Below are positions 34,718-46,737 of a stretch of 64,000 nt of DNA, in pieces. The stretch is taken from NCBI GenBank assembly GCA_015179025.1, contig WHUX01000060.1:62001-126000 (forward strand). Reading direction: 5' to 3'. The translations under genes and the position numbers were made by a program. How positions within the stretch are numbered: the first letter of the stretch is position 1; each line of letters begins with the position of its first letter. The notes under the pieces are model-generated. The model was not told the origin of the DNA. It was given only the letters and a program-made list of their open reading frames with translations, and searched no databases. This stretch comes from Terfezia claveryi (taxonomy: Eukaryota > Ascomycota > Pezizomycetes > Pezizales > Pezizaceae).

Positions 34718-37680
34718 TATTTTTGTTAGTTGCGATTCTATCGAATATGTAGTCTGCTCTCAGCCCTAGTGACAGCTGCCGCCAATAGCTATATAAGTAC
34801 ACCAAGCGGTGTGTTTGAGGGCTAAGTAGGCTGCTGGGCTTCAAATTGGATCAAGGGGGCAAAACTGAGGGGAAATACTCACTGATATGTATATTATTAG
34901 TCTTGCCAGAAATTGTACTCTATTCTCTGAGACAGTCCGAGAACTAGGCTACGAGCAGAGAGGAAAAGAGGGTGAAAAGATCGTCTGCTAGCGACGAGAA
35001 GCGAGTGTGATTTAGCATCGGTGGAGAGGCGATAGGACTTCGTGGGCGTGAGCAGTTCGGCATCTAGCGCCAGGATGGCTTCCAAGGGTACAAAACCACG
35101 TGGTGTCTTCTTCAGTGGGCGATATCTATACATGTACTGTGCAAGTAAGGAACAATGGCTCCCAGCTCATTCAATTTGACATAATGCTAATGAGTATATC
35201 TATCAATCATCACCAGCATCAAGCATAATATGTCGAATTCAAAGAAGAACACCAGGTACAAGATAAGCACTTGCTTCAGGCGAGGCCAGGAAAAGGAGAC
35301 ATGTGTGTGAAAGAACCAAGGTTACTTGTGGAGTGAGGGTACTACTAACCTAGTGTTTGTTACAGAACTATGCGTGCTAGTCTATAGAACAGTGGTGATC
35401 GGCACAAATTAATTTGGAGGAAGTACCGATAGTGGGGTTTCAGTTATATATAAATTTACTTCTATGAGTGGCTTGCAACCATGAGCATTTTATCGGTTTT
35501 CCCCACGTGATCGAGTACCTCTGCGCCGCTGAGTCGAAGAAGCTACTAAGTTATCAGTCTTAAACCTTGCGAATTGTCCTCCAATCAACTAGCATGCTCT
35601 AGACTGACCCAGATTGCCAGCACAGGCATTACATGGGAGGTGGATACCTTTCAAAGACGTCTTATAGGGTTTTCCCGGGTCAGACTGGCCATCAAGGCAA
35701 CCTGGAGAGTGAATTTTCCATGCGGGCCGAGGAAACCGAAAATCGGGCCGTTTTCTCAGGTACCGGTATCTACCAATTTACCCAGACTACCTATGCCAAG
35801 TGCTAGTCTCGAAAAGGGTCTCGAAAAGGAGGATGCCCATCTGGGAAGTCACCCGAACTGGCTAATCTCGCATCCAAAGCCAATATTCGCGAAATCTTGC
35901 AATTATTTTCTTTATGTGCCCTCTCATGAAATGTGGCTATGAAGTGAAGTCGTGAAGTCGTGTTAGAGGTATATGACTCCCCAATAGTAATTCAACTACA
36001 ACCTGATCCATCACCATCATGCATTGTCCTTTTTATTGTAGCTCTCCATAATCATGATGATAGGTTTCTTCTATAACTTACTCAAGCTGCCAGGAGAAAA
36101 TTGCAGTGCCCCACGGATTGAGCTTCATAGAGATCGTGGCCCGGAACCTGACACAACACAGAAATAATTACCTTTACAGCCTTATGCTTTAGGCCCTACC
36201 TAGGTTAATAAGCAACATTGAAACAACACAAAAAATCGACATAGGGCTCCCCACAGCCATTCTTACAACAATAGGATCATGAACACTTTCAGCTTTTCAG
36301 CTGTTCCATCAATTCTACCACATTGCCTCGACACAAAGACCCTTCTCTAATTAGCATTATATTAATTTACGTTGTCACTTCAGACGTTATGTGGATATCC
36401 GATACTTATCATCTTCTTCAATAAGTTTTCCATATTATACCTTAATCGGCTTCAAGCTTCAAGCCCAACATCCCTAAACCACGGGTACCTTCGTTTGATC
36501 ACCAGCGGCACTGCATTCCTTTCCGTTAGCTCGTGTTGGTAGGAGTTCACCTATATACTTATGCTAGTGTCTTTCATTGATTCACTTTCGGCAACCTATT
36601 TGTATCACCAGTCCCGGTACATCCAGCGGTATTTGACACTGTGGCTGCTGATGTTCGAATTGGTACTGCATGGTAGTCTGACCATGCTTACTTTTCCAAA
36701 ATATTTTTGCTACGGGCGAAAAGTTAGTGGGTGTTACCTGGAGGCCCAGCTGCAGATCACCAATACTGAGACATTTGGCTAATGCCACGACGTCAACCAT
36801 CTCCTTTATGAGGGAAAAGACATTCGGATATCGAATTGTTCACCTTCATACCGTGATGATCATGCCCTCCCAAGAATCCAGCGATAGATCCTTTTCACGA
36901 TTGGAGTTTCATGACGCATGTTAACACTCCTGGTACATCTACCCGGCTGCAGGTTGCCCGTCTCATCCTCCGGTCAAACAAAACCTATATGGGAGAATTC
37001 ATATGGCTCAACTTTTCAAGATCAGGGGTATAAGACGAAACAATAGGTGGGTATAATTCCACCAACGAAGGAATGTGCATGCACCGTGCTTATCACACAA
37101 GATATAATGTGCCCATCGACCTGCTGGTGAAGCGCTTTGTTGGGTCTCACACCCCCCAAACATACAGGATATTATTTCCTAGAATGTGTAAGAGCATCAG
37201 TGGATGGTAAGGATACTTTAGTCGTGCCACAGAGGTGCGTCATAATTTACGTATCTGAATTGCTGGACCTTCATTCAGAGTATAGTTGTATGTACATATA
37301 ATTATATGCCCAATGGGCCCTTCGCCTCACCCGGTAGGATTCAGGGAGGGTTCGACTTTTCGGTGTGTGGAACAAGATATCAGAAAAGAATTGCTGCTTG
37401 TTGGAGATTGAGGCCCTACCTATATAGTTTGGTTATCAGTCCCCTAAGCCCTGTAGTCTGGCTGGGTGACTCACCAGAGATAATTAGGACCCGGTGATCT
37501 GGGTTATTAGTCTCTAGTTGAAATCCAAGATATAGCTTGGGCATGCCCTTTTTTTTCCGCCGGATCAACTATGCGAGACTAAAATCGGAGGCCTGATGGA
37601 GTCTTTCCAGAACTATTGAGCATCGTAACACCCCAGCATGTCATTAGGTTTTTTATATAGCCCATGAATGATAGAGAGTA
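34718..37680. other. Gene-poor stretch
   Basis: A minus-strand open frame at 34897-35133 (78 codons) could be a 5' exon of the preceding gene but has no firm splice link. The rest is AT-rich with no supported gene or clear repeat up to the fold-back element. Confidence 0.4.
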
Positions 37681-38210
37681 CCCCTGCAAGCCTACTAGTG
37701 AGCAGCCACCGTCTAGTGATCACCCCTGCAAACCCCCTGCAACAGCGTCTCCAGCCACAACTCGTGATATATCATGAGCCTAGTGATTCTGGCTAAATGC
37801 ATACCTATAGAAACGAGTACGCTCTACAATCTGGTTATGCTCACATCCCGCCAAGATCAGCCGAAGACCCAATATTCCCCCTTCCAATATGACCTCCCCG
37901 AAGACCCACCTCTCCCCCCTCAACCCCCCGTATAGGCCAGGTATCCAGCGGGTGAGCCTGTGATGACTAGAAGGGCATTACCTAGTATCTGTATTCATGT
38001 CAAAATAGCCTCTATGGCAGCAGCCTTGAATGTAATCAAACGGTATGCAATCAAAAAAAACTCCAAAATGAACAATTTTAAGAATTAACTAAATTTGCTC
38101 TATTTCTACTACTCTGGACCCTCGCCTCCCCCCCTCTATAGCCTCCTCTCCTCAGTATTCTCCATCACTGCAGAAAGGTCCCCAATAGCTCTAAAAGCTT
38201 CAATACTGCC
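37681..38210 (+). repeat. Left inverted arm of the fold-back element
   Basis: Pairs with about 38918-39447. It includes the blocks gtctagtgatcacccctgca, gatcagccgaagacccaata and tattctccatcactg, all present inverted on the right. Confidence 0.85.
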
Positions 38211-38917
38211 CCCTTTCAAGAACTATGCCCCTAACAGCTACTCCCATTCTCCACCCCTCTATAGGCCGAATGTTGCACAAATAGGCCCAAAACAACTAGA
38301 AGACCTATACCTAGCATTTATCTACAGTGCTGAAGGTGGAGCGTGCAAAATAGTAACATTGGAAGGCCTCAAAATCTCCCCAAATACGCACTTCCGAGAG
38401 CTGTTATCCAATCAACCAAATGCACCCTTCTATGCCCTGCTAGATCCACCTGGTCTGAACCTGCTTCGCTGGTAAAACAAGTGCTTTCCTCTAGAGCACC
38501 CTCACACCCCCGCAGAGGTCTCTAATAGCTCTAGAGCTCCAATAACCCCCATATTTTAGACTCCAATGGTTGCTTTGATCACGTGATCTATGGGTATCTC
38601 GAGGCATTTTAAACCTTATATTGCAACCATGTACTCAGCCAAAGCAAGCTGCTGGCAGCACACTAAGTTAAACGCTCGGTTATAGGCTTAGTTGGCACTA
38701 GCTGGACGCTAGGTAGTCTGCTATGCTAGATCGTTAAATTAAACGCATTAGACTGATGCTATATTAGCTATTGGGAAATATGGAGCAGCCTAGGAGTACT
38801 GATATTAGAGAGGTTGGACTCTAGCTTGATGGTGAGCAAATGGTTGCTATGAGGGGGTTGAGACGACCACAGGGGAGGCTGGTAAACCCTCCAAATGCAA
38901 GCAACCCGTGAAGGCTA

Positions 38918-39447
38918 AGGGAGGGTATTGGAGCTTATAGCGCTATTTGTGACCTCTTCGTAGTGATGGAGAATGCTAAGGAGAGGAGGCTATAGAGAGG
39001 GGGAAGGTGAGGGCCCAGGTAGTAGAAATAGAGCAAATTTAGTTAATTCTTAAAATTGTTTATTTTGGAGTTTTTTTTGATTACATACCGTTTGATCACA
39101 TTCAAGGCTGCTGCCGTAGAGGCTATTTTGACATGAATACGGATACTAGGTAATGCCCTTCTAGTCGTCACAGGCTCACCCGCTGGATACCTGGCCTATA
39201 CGGGGGTTGAGGGGGGAGAGGTGGGTCTTCGGGAGGTCATATTGGAAGGGGGATATTGGGTCTTCGGCTGATCTTGGCGGGATGTGAGCATAACCAGATT
39301 GTAGAGCGTACTCGTTTCTATAGGTATGCATTTAGCCAGAATCACTAGGCTCATGATATATCACGAGTTGTGGCTGGAGACGCTGTTTCAGGGGGTTTGC
39401 AGGGGTGATCACTAGACGGTGGCTGCTCACTAGTAGGCTTGCAGGGG
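38918..39447 (-). repeat. Right inverted arm of the fold-back element
   Basis: Reverse complement of the left arm with a modest number of mismatches (for example tgaaacagcg for tgcaacagcg). Confidence 0.85.
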
Positions 39448-39653
39448 TAACGTGAGTTCCGATTGTAGCATCCTTAGATATTTAAATTTTGAATTTTTAT
39501 ACCTTGTAACTCGTTTTAGAGGATACATTTATTTAAAAGACAGAACGTCATGATGAGACCAAGAATATAGATAAGTAAGTAGGGACTTTATGCCTGAGAT
39601 TTGGAGGGTGTTGTGTCAACCAACCTAAGACTGAGGTGATGATGGTACGGGAT

Positions 39654-39741
39654 GTGTGAGCGTACAATATACTATCGGTGTTTGGGCAAACCTAGCACAC
39701 AGTGATCACGTTTTGTCCTAGCGGTTACACTCTCCAACAGG
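39654..39741 (+). repeat. 88-bp direct repeat, copy 1
   Basis: Begins gtgtgagcgtacaatatact and ends ctctccaacagg. Identical to 39932-40019. Confidence 0.95.
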
Positions 39742-39798
39742 TTATGAGCCCGGTGCGCATGGAGCACAAGTTCGATTCCCTGAGAGAGCGCTGGGACA
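39714..39798 (+). other. tRNA-like sequence (relic or SINE head)
   Basis: TGTCCTA at 39714 can pair with TGGGACA at 39792-39798 as a 7-bp acceptor-like stem (one G-T). Between them are an A-box-like word (tagcggttac) and a B-box-like word (aagttcgattcc). The T-arm stem is poor and about nine extra bases precede the 3' acceptor strand, so this is not a normal tRNA. A tRNA-derived SINE or decayed tRNA is possible. Confidence 0.35.
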
Positions 39799-39931
39799 AA
39801 AGGAAAGGTATTATGGATATTTACAGTAATATGAACCCCAGCTGCAGTTTGTTGTGAAAGTTTATTGGCCCTGAGGTGTTTACCAGGAGCAGTAATTGTT
39901 GATTTGATCCCTGTGTGCGGTTTGGGGGGAA

Positions 39932-40019
39932 GTGTGAGCGTACAATATACTATCGGTGTTTGGGCAAACCTAGCACACAGTGATCACGTTTTGTCCTAGC
40001 GGTTACACTCTCCAACAGG
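39932..40019 (+). repeat. 88-bp direct repeat, copy 2
   Basis: Exact copy of 39654-39741, 190 bp further on. It ends inside the tRNA-like sequence, so only copy 1 is followed by the B-box half. Confidence 0.95.
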
Positions 40020-40234
40020 ATGTCGAGAGGTATAGATAGCGACGTTGTCTAATTCTAATTTGGGATTACCTTCAAGAATGGTCTTGGCGTCTAACGATAA
40101 CTAACTACTTAGTCACGTCATATTAAACAGAGGGCCGAAGCGGATAGCTCCTCTGCTGCCAATTATAACAGCGACTCACCGAGACAAATCACCGTTCATT
40201 GACTGGAGTCCATAGTCTATCTCCGTATTAAACA

Positions 40235-40804
40235 ATGCCGCACTCACCGCCTCCTCCCCCAGTGCCCGAAGCGTGCGTCTCCCCATCTCCCAGTTCCACG
40301 AACCTACTAACCTTCATATTTAGGATCTCAATCGTCACCCCCCTCAACCTCATCCTCTTCTCCCTCGTCATCTACGTTGGCTACCTCCGCTTCCGCAACC
40401 CTGCCACCCCAGTCATCTCCCGCCCCACACCCATTGTCTACCGGAAGTACACACCCCTTACCCTCCTTCCCTACAACGGCACCGACAAACCACAAGTCTT
40501 CCTCGCTGTATCGCGAAAAGTCTACGACGTCACACCCGGAAAGGGGTTCTACGGTCCCGGAGGTCCTTACGAGAGTTTTGCGGGAAGAGACGCAAGTAGG
40601 GGATTGGCGAAGGGGAGCTTTGACGCAGACGTGTTGAGTGATGAAAATGGGACGATTGATACGTTGGAGGATCTGAATGAGGAGGAGAAGGGGAGTTTGA
40701 GAGGTTGGGAGGAGCATTTTGGGGGGAAGTATGCGGTTGTGGGGGAGTTGGTGGAGAATGGGGAGGATGGAGATGGGGAGGAGGAGGGAATATCGAAGGC
40801 GTAA
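40235..40804 (+). CDS. DAP1: Dap1-type heme-binding protein (cytochrome b5-like, MAPR family)
   Basis: Membrane-associated progesterone-receptor family protein; in yeast Dap1 binds heme and supports P450 steps of sterol synthesis. It is a single exon of 189 residues. The N-terminus is Pro/Ser-rich and is followed by one transmembrane helix (residues about 35-52, TPLNLILFSLVIYVGYLRF). The cytochrome b5-like domain runs from YTPLTLLPYNGTDKPQVFLA through VYDVTPGKGFYGPGGPYESF to AGRDASRGLA. The Tyr residues around YGPGGPY fit MAPR-type heme ligation, which uses Tyr instead of the paired His of true b5. The C-terminus is acidic. Length and topology are typical. Confidence 0.93.
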   Translation: MPHSPPPPPVPEACVSPSPSSTNLLTFIFRISIVTPLNLILFSLVIYVGYLRFRNPATPVISRPTPIVYRKYTPLTLLPYNGTDKPQVFLAVSRKVYDVTPGKGFYGPGGPYESFAGRDASRGLAKGSFDADVLSDENGTIDTLEDLNEEEKGSLRGWEEHFGGKYAVVGELVENGEDGDGEEEGISKA

Positions 40805-41369
40805 AGAGGGTTGATGGGTTGTGGCTCTAGTGATTCTGCAATTAGGCGCATGCAGCAGTTGGAAGGCGAATCAAGGGCTAGAAGGCCTGTTGGGAGTTGA
40901 TGGGAGGAGAAACTATAGGAAAATATATCACGATGTGATGATATCGGTTTTGCAATGGAGTTCGAGTTGCTATTTTGTAAATGATCAAGACATACCTTGA
41001 GGGAATCGCTATAGCTATCTGCTTAAAATAAAGTATCAAAAGAAGAAATGACGAACTAGAAGAATTCCTAGTTAAAAATGTACCATCTCCGTTCATTCCC
41101 CCATCGAAATGAAAGTATCTCTATTAGGCTTTTAATCTGCCCAAACATTGTGATCCGACAATAACCCAATCATAAACCCACAAATGGTCGAATACCATAT
41201 AAATAAAGAAACCTGCTCCCGATCTCACGAGTGTTGGGATGCGCCCAACTCCATCCCCAACCAAAGTGCTTTATCCCGCCTTACCCTCAACCAGACCTAT
41301 CACGCACTATCCAAGCAATAACATTCCTCCAGATACATTCGCTAAATCCTTCTCAAACCACATCAATTC
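40805..41369. other. Convergent 3' spacer
   Basis: AT-rich sequence between the ends of two convergent genes. No repeat or gene seen. Confidence 0.5.
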
Positions 41370-42766
41370 TTATTGAAGACCTGGAACTGCATCCCAACCC
41401 ATCTTGAGAAACTTCCCCGGGGATACCTCAATCCCCCTTTTTGCCTGAGATGCTTGGGGCCTGGTTATCCCTCCTTCAAACTCATCAAATTCCACCTTAG
41501 GCAACGACTCCAAGCCAGCAATCTTCCTCTTCTCTTCATACGTCCCAAAGAATCCCGGGCTAGGGACGAACGTCTTTCCCGCGCTTTGGGGGGTCGTGGA
41601 GGAGACGGCAGTGGTAGGTGGGCGCTTAGGCGTGATGAGTTGAGTTGGGGGAGTAATGCTTCCTGTCTCACTATTACACTCCCCTTCCCCAGAGAACTCT
41701 CCGTCCGATGGAGGCCTGGCACGGGTTGCCATCCTCATGGGCGTACTTGGGAGGAAGGGCAATGGGGAATCGCTGCCTTTGTTTGCTGCGGCAGGAGCAG
41801 AAAGTGCAAGGGGAGAGAAACACAAGTTTAACGTTTGCTTGGGATTTGCGGGATGAGCAGGCTTAGGAGAGACTTCGTTATCGGAGAAATCTTCGATGCT
41901 CCCGAAGAATAGTGGACCTTCAAATGCTCGTTGCTCGGGCCTTGTACTTCCGTGTAGGGAAAGGGTAGGCGGAGGCCGCTCAATTACCACCTCGAAATCC
42001 TGCCGTGGAGAGGGAACTTTATCGATAAGTTTCCCCCACGCACTAGCTCCAGAATCCTCATCTGTGTCATGTTCCATGGCCATATCCATGTCATCTATCT
42101 CTACCACACCATGATGGTCATCATCTTCATGATCGTCATCGTCCTCATCCATGGCATGTTCCCATGCTGCTCTTTTATTGTCATTGGCAGCACTCTTCCC
42201 GGGTGCTGGGAACAATTCATGCTTAAACCGACCTCCCCGCGCTGTACCAGCCGGGCCCCAGAGGTTTGCTTCATCTTCCTCCTCATCGAGGTGGGGAAGC
42301 ACCCGTCGTCGCTTTTGTGCGCCCGCGCCGGACATCGCATATCCATGCATGTGGCCATTTCTGGCAGATACTCTTTCCGCTTCGCGGGCTCTCACCTTCG
42401 CAGCCTTTGCAGCTGCAGCGGCTTCCCACTCCCAGCGGGTTATTTCTTTCTCTACTCTTGCGGCTTCAAGGCGGAGGATGGCAAGGTGTTGGCGAAGAGA
42501 TCGGAGTTTAGCTATTCAATGTTAATGGATAGATAAACATAGCTACCCTAGCGATTTGCGCAGTTGGAATTGAGGGCTTTAGTGAGCTGGGGAAAACACG
42601 TACTTTGACATCTCTCCACCGGGTCTATATGGTGATTATTCCTCTTCATATCTTCCGAAGCGTTATGGTTAACGTTTTCGACAATTGACTCATCCTCATC
42701 ATCGCTAAAAGCCCTTCGTTTGCGGTTATTTGCATAGATAGACCCAAGCTTCTTTGACCTCGACAT
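41370..42766 (-). CDS. Acidic Ser/Pro-rich protein, probably nuclear
   Basis: Exon 1 (42604-42766) and exon 2 (41370-42511) join across a 92-bp intron (donor gtacgt, acceptor gaatag) to 434 residues. The N-terminus is basic then acidic (RKRRAFSDDEDES). A coiled-coil-like stretch follows (LRSLRQHLAILRLEAARVEK, then an Ala-rich helix). An Asp/Glu/His-rich tract comes next, then many Ser/Thr-Pro sites in the second half, as in Cdk-regulated nuclear proteins. The C-terminus has VSPGKFLKMGWDAVPGLQ. The alternative donor next to the exon 1 stop would leave a stop in frame, so I prefer gtacgt. No named family recognised. Confidence 0.7.
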
Positions 42767-43361
42767 ATTGCGCTTCAATTGGAATTGCTGTGGGCCCCAA
42801 AATAACGAATTTGCGAACAAACAGAACGACAAGGGAGTTTTTAAATCTCTAGAAAAAAAAAAACCAAACAAGCAAATATACCGGAAGAAAATGGTACAGA
42901 CTTGGTGACACTGACGGGAGCGGGGCGGGGTGACGGACGGGCCATATACCAGTCTCTGGGAGAATTGTCGATCCTCTCAACCTTCCAATAACTTCAGTAC
43001 GATTGAGACACCACAAATGCTGCGTGCATACAGCATTACAGGGATTTACCAATTGGCGTAACGTAAAAGTGTGGGAGTTTGCTTGGGAATAAGCAGTCCC
43101 GGAATAACCAACGAATAAACAAATATAGCGATATATCGGTATTTGAACAAATTCCTAAGGCTAAGGTGAAGAGCAGCTATTTCTTCGCCGATGTATGTAC
43201 CTTGTCGACTGGATCGCCGATGCTGCGTGAATTCACGTATTGGGATTTGGCGACAGGCAAGGTGTGTGTTTTGTTTTATTGAGATAAACAATCAAATTAT
43301 ATTTTTTGGTTGTTGTTTATGAAATCTGCCTCCATTCTGCCCGATTGTGATATATCGGGTA
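42767..43361. other. Intergenic spacer
   Basis: Promoter region of the acidic protein gene and 3' end of the Duo1 gene. No supported gene. Confidence 0.45.
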
Positions 43362-44165
43362 TTACCTGACCTCTCTTCCTGCTGTGCCCTTTCCAATTAT
43401 ACCACTACTACTTCCCAATCTCCCGCCTCCCCTCCGTAAGCCCTTCGTGGGAATACCCCTTCCTCTTGAAGTAGTATCTGTACCCGGTATGGAGCTTGAA
43501 GTTGGGACCCTGCTACTTCCTGCGGTGCTCGAGCTTCCTCCAGCACCAACGCCTACCTTTGCCCGACCTCTTCCGTATATTGAGGAAGTGTTTCGCCCGG
43601 ATCGACTTAGCGGTCTGTTGTCTGCTTCTCTTGCAGCTGCTGCCCTTTCCCGTTCTCGTTCTCTTGCCACGGCTCGGGCTCGTTCTTCCTCCTTACGTCG
43701 TTCTGCTTCTTGTGCTTTGGCGAGAGCTTCTTGCTCGATATCATTGAGGTCTTTATTACCGCCTTCCCAGTGTCCAGATAGCAGTAGGCGTTGGGTGTGT
43801 TCCGTTTGTGAGAGGATGCGGACCCAGAGGTTTAAGAGGGTATTGGCGGAATTGACAGTAGAGGAGACAGTCTGCATAGACTATGTTAAATGTTGATCGT
43901 CAGAAGGTCATTGGGAGTGTTTCAGCTGCACCTCCATATTGGCTTTGGCCTTCTCTAGTGACCCTATGACATCTTCAATAACGTTATTGATCTGCTGCAC
44001 TCCAGCAAGCTCAGCTCTCAGAGCGGCATCTCGGGTCTCTGGGTCTACAGGAGAACGTGAGCTTTGGTTTGGGCGGTTGGTGGGGGTGCGAGTTGTTTGG
44101 GGAGATTCTTCATCTGACAGTTGGAGGCTGTTGAGGTCTAAGGTGTTGTCTCGATAGTTGGCCAT
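43362..44165 (-). CDS. DUO1: DASH complex subunit Duo1
   Basis: Subunit of the fungal DASH/Dam1 ring that couples kinetochores to spindle microtubules. Exons 43932-44165 and 43362-43880 join across a 51-bp intron to 250 residues in one frame. The family core is plain: INNVIEDVIGSLEKAKANME, then VSSTVNSANTLLNLWVRILS and QTEHTQRLLL. A Glu/Arg-rich helix follows, then a Gly/Ser/Arg-rich basic tail (GRGRAK, RGRGIPTKGLRRGGGR) that could contact microtubules. The acidic N-terminus LNSLQLSDEE is also typical. Confidence 0.93.
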
Positions 44166-44946
44166 TGCTGCTGTGATGTTTGCGTGGAACGGTTCTATTG
44201 TTTGTACTTGGGGGGGTTGTTGGGGCTTGGCGTGGCTGCTATGTACAATGCTACAGGCGCTTGCATATTATTTTGTACTCGTAGTGCATACTCCGTACCG
44301 TACATCCTGTTCTTCAACACAACTGAAAGCCAAATACAGAATAGGAAGTAAGTTGTTTATGGATACTCAGTAGATATCAAAAGGCTGCATCTGAATATTC
44401 AATGACTTCCATTGAAACTCGTCTACTCACTTAGCTCCTTGCTACGACGAGTTGTTTACATGTCCCATGCTACAAACAACTTACACACGAGCCAATAAAC
44501 ATGCAGATCTGAGAACGCGTCTCGCAGCAACCACGGTTTCCCTGTGTCACAACAATCTGCCACTCCCATCGCCCACTGATTCTCGATCCAGAACACACAT
44601 ACACAATTACTTCGATACACTATCGTTGGTAACTCATCAATCTCCGTCTCTGTTTTTGACGGTTTTTGACGGTTTTTTTCTCTATTTGGTTCTTTGGCAT
44701 TTGCATTCGCCGCCCCGCTCCCTCTTTGTCACAGCGTGTCTCAGAGTGTCAGAGTGTTTGTTGTTGATCGGTCAAAGCAACACGCTGAAAAACATTGCTT
44801 CACCAAACACATCCGAACTTCAAAGCTCACCGCATTCACAATAGGCATCATTGTTAAGGGATCTATTCGGCATATTTTCCTCGGTAATATACACCTCTCA
44901 GATTTGATTTTCCTCGCAAGTGCATATTTTCAATCGATCACACAAC
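44166..44946. other. Divergent promoter region
   Basis: It lies between the starts of the Duo1 gene (-) and the basic protein gene (+). It holds a short tandem (ggtttttgac twice, near 44656-44676) and pyrimidine-rich leaders. No gene seen. Confidence 0.5.
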
Positions 44947-46737
44947 ATGGAAACATGTCCAAGAACCCCGCCTAGAAGGACTCGTGTCGAGACGCCTGAC
45001 GCTCCGCTTCATGGCGTAGAGTACGATAAGGGTAAGAAGCTGGAGAGGAAAGAGAAGGAACAAGAGAAGGCCAGACTGAAGGAAGAGAGGGAGCGACAGA
45101 AAGAGAAGGCACCAGTCTATTCTACATCCAGCAAGGCCAAGTCGTCCGTGTCGTTTGCTCCCTCTCCACCAGGTTCTCCCGTCAGCACTGGCTTGCCATC
45201 CCCAGTTCAGGACACGTTTAGCATCTTCAGAGACGATAATCAATCAACAACTAATGCTGATCCCTTAACCGGGCCGCCCCATCCTGCGGCTACGAAGTAC
45301 AAGAGGTTTAAGCCTCCACCAGCTCCTCAGAACATGAGGAACCCATTTGCTCCTGAGGAGGCATCACAAGAGCCAATGGTGCAGAGTCTCTACCCACTCC
45401 TGCCAAGACACCTTCGAGAAAGAGGAAGTTCATGGTACCATCTGAAGAACAAGAGGAGCTAGACTCTGCGAGCAGGATTTTGTTCTCGGATAATACAAAG
45501 CCAAAGACTCCTATCTCATCGGCAGCAGCAGCTACTCTTGCAGAAATTCTTGGAGAACCAACATCCAGCATTCTTGCATCCAGTAAGTCCAGCACACGCA
45601 AGAAATCAAGTCACAAGATTGACCATGGGCGGGATGTTGCACGAGACCTATTTGGAAGCTCAGATGTTCTTGGTTCAAGGGATAGAGGATCTATTGAGAT
45701 TTTCACCGACTCCAACGCTAGAGTCCCAGAATACGACCCCAGCTCAGAGAATCCGTTCATTGATCATCCAGAAGTAGCACGAGGCAGCTTAGTGACAAGC
45801 AACGAGAGAAGGAGAGAAAGCGTAGGGAGAGACTGGAAAAGAATAGGGAAGAGTTTGAGGCTCTCCGGGCTGGAAGGGAGGATGGGATGGTTTATACAGT
45901 GTATGGCTTACCCCCCTAGACTGTTATAATACCGTACTATTCTAATATCTGTTTTAGCCGCGGAATGAAAGTCTTCCGGAAGTTTGAAGAAGATAATTCT
46001 AGGGTCCTTAGTGGGCCAGTCCAGCGTGTTCTCTTCCCATCCGCCAGAGGAACTCGCAGCAGAGGGTCTCGTTCCCTTGAAGTGGAGGAAGCGCAGCCTG
46101 CAGTCCCTACTAAAGGGTTCCTTGGAGGAGCGTCTGACGATGACGAGGAAGTTGACCATTTCGCCGCCATCTCTGATTCGGACAATACCCCCTCGACACC
46201 CACCAATCAGTCTAAGAGGAAAGTAACAGTCGAAAACGCTGGGAGAAGGTCGAAGAGAAGCTAAAAACGGTATCGAGGAGGAAGTGGAGGGGGAGGAGGG
46301 TGGAAAGAGAGAAAAGACCGATGAGGAGAAATCGTATGAAGAAACAGGGATAGAGGCTACTTCCCCAGAGGAAGAGGAGAGAAAGTTTGATCCAGAGAAA
46401 GTTTGCCTGGAAGAGCAGCCTGAAAACGTACACGCGCCCCTTCAGTAGCACCATCTGTGTCTTCAGTTGCATCTTCAAACATTCTTAGCTTCGGCCGCAG
46501 ACTAGGATCACAAAGAGTGTTTCTAATCTGAGTAATGACGAAGGGAAAACACCTGCGCTAAGGCGAAGCAAACGACTGGCGAGCGTCGAGCCAGAGCCCA
46601 CCCCGGACATTGGAAAGGCTACCATTAAGCAAAAGCTGGCCTCAAAGAGGGGCAGGAGCGAGGACTCAGCATTGGAGGATACTGGGAAGTGGGCATTGGA
46701 AGTACAAGGCGGGAGTAGGAAGAAGAGCAGGTATTGA
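44947..46737 (+). CDS. Basic, disordered fungal protein of unknown function with several frame breaks
   Basis: Conserved-looking blocks in order: METCPRTPPRRTRVETPD, then TPAKTPSRKRKFMVP, then IEIFTDSNARVPEYD with ENPFIDH. After these come a Lys/Arg/Glu-rich helix, GREDGMVYT joined by a 57-bp intron (45901-45957) to RGMKVFRKFEED, and RVLFPSARGTRS. Near the end is TPALRRSKRLAS, with the tail SRKKSRY and stop at 46735-46737. The pattern (DSK/DSN-RVPE, FRGxKVFRKF, RVLFP) recalls a fungal family of uncharacterised nuclear proteins. The frame must slip at about 45380, 45775, 46245, 46435 and 46490; most slips look like one missing base. The exact protein end-to-end cannot be stated. Single-gene confidence rests on block order and spacing. 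Confidence 0.6.

Larger units (their letters stand above)
37681..39447. mobile_element. 1.77-kb fold-back element with about 0.5-kb inverted arms
   Basis: The left end TACCCCTGCAAGCCTACTAG and the right end ctagtaggcttgcaggggTA are mirror images, and the complementarity continues for about 500 bp on each side (37681 to about 38210; about 38918 to 39447). The arms are flanked by TA on both sides, as for Tc1/mariner/pogo-type insertions. Scattered differences between arms are mostly single substitutions. The 0.7-kb middle has no transposase I can recognise. A segment near 38510-38555 repeats one near 38168-38215. It is probably a non-autonomous element. Confidence 0.82.

Noticed and set aside
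38095..38475. 126-codon frame in the fold-back element as a transposase
   Set aside because: Part of it lies in the inverted arm; no DDE or helix-turn-helix motif visible.
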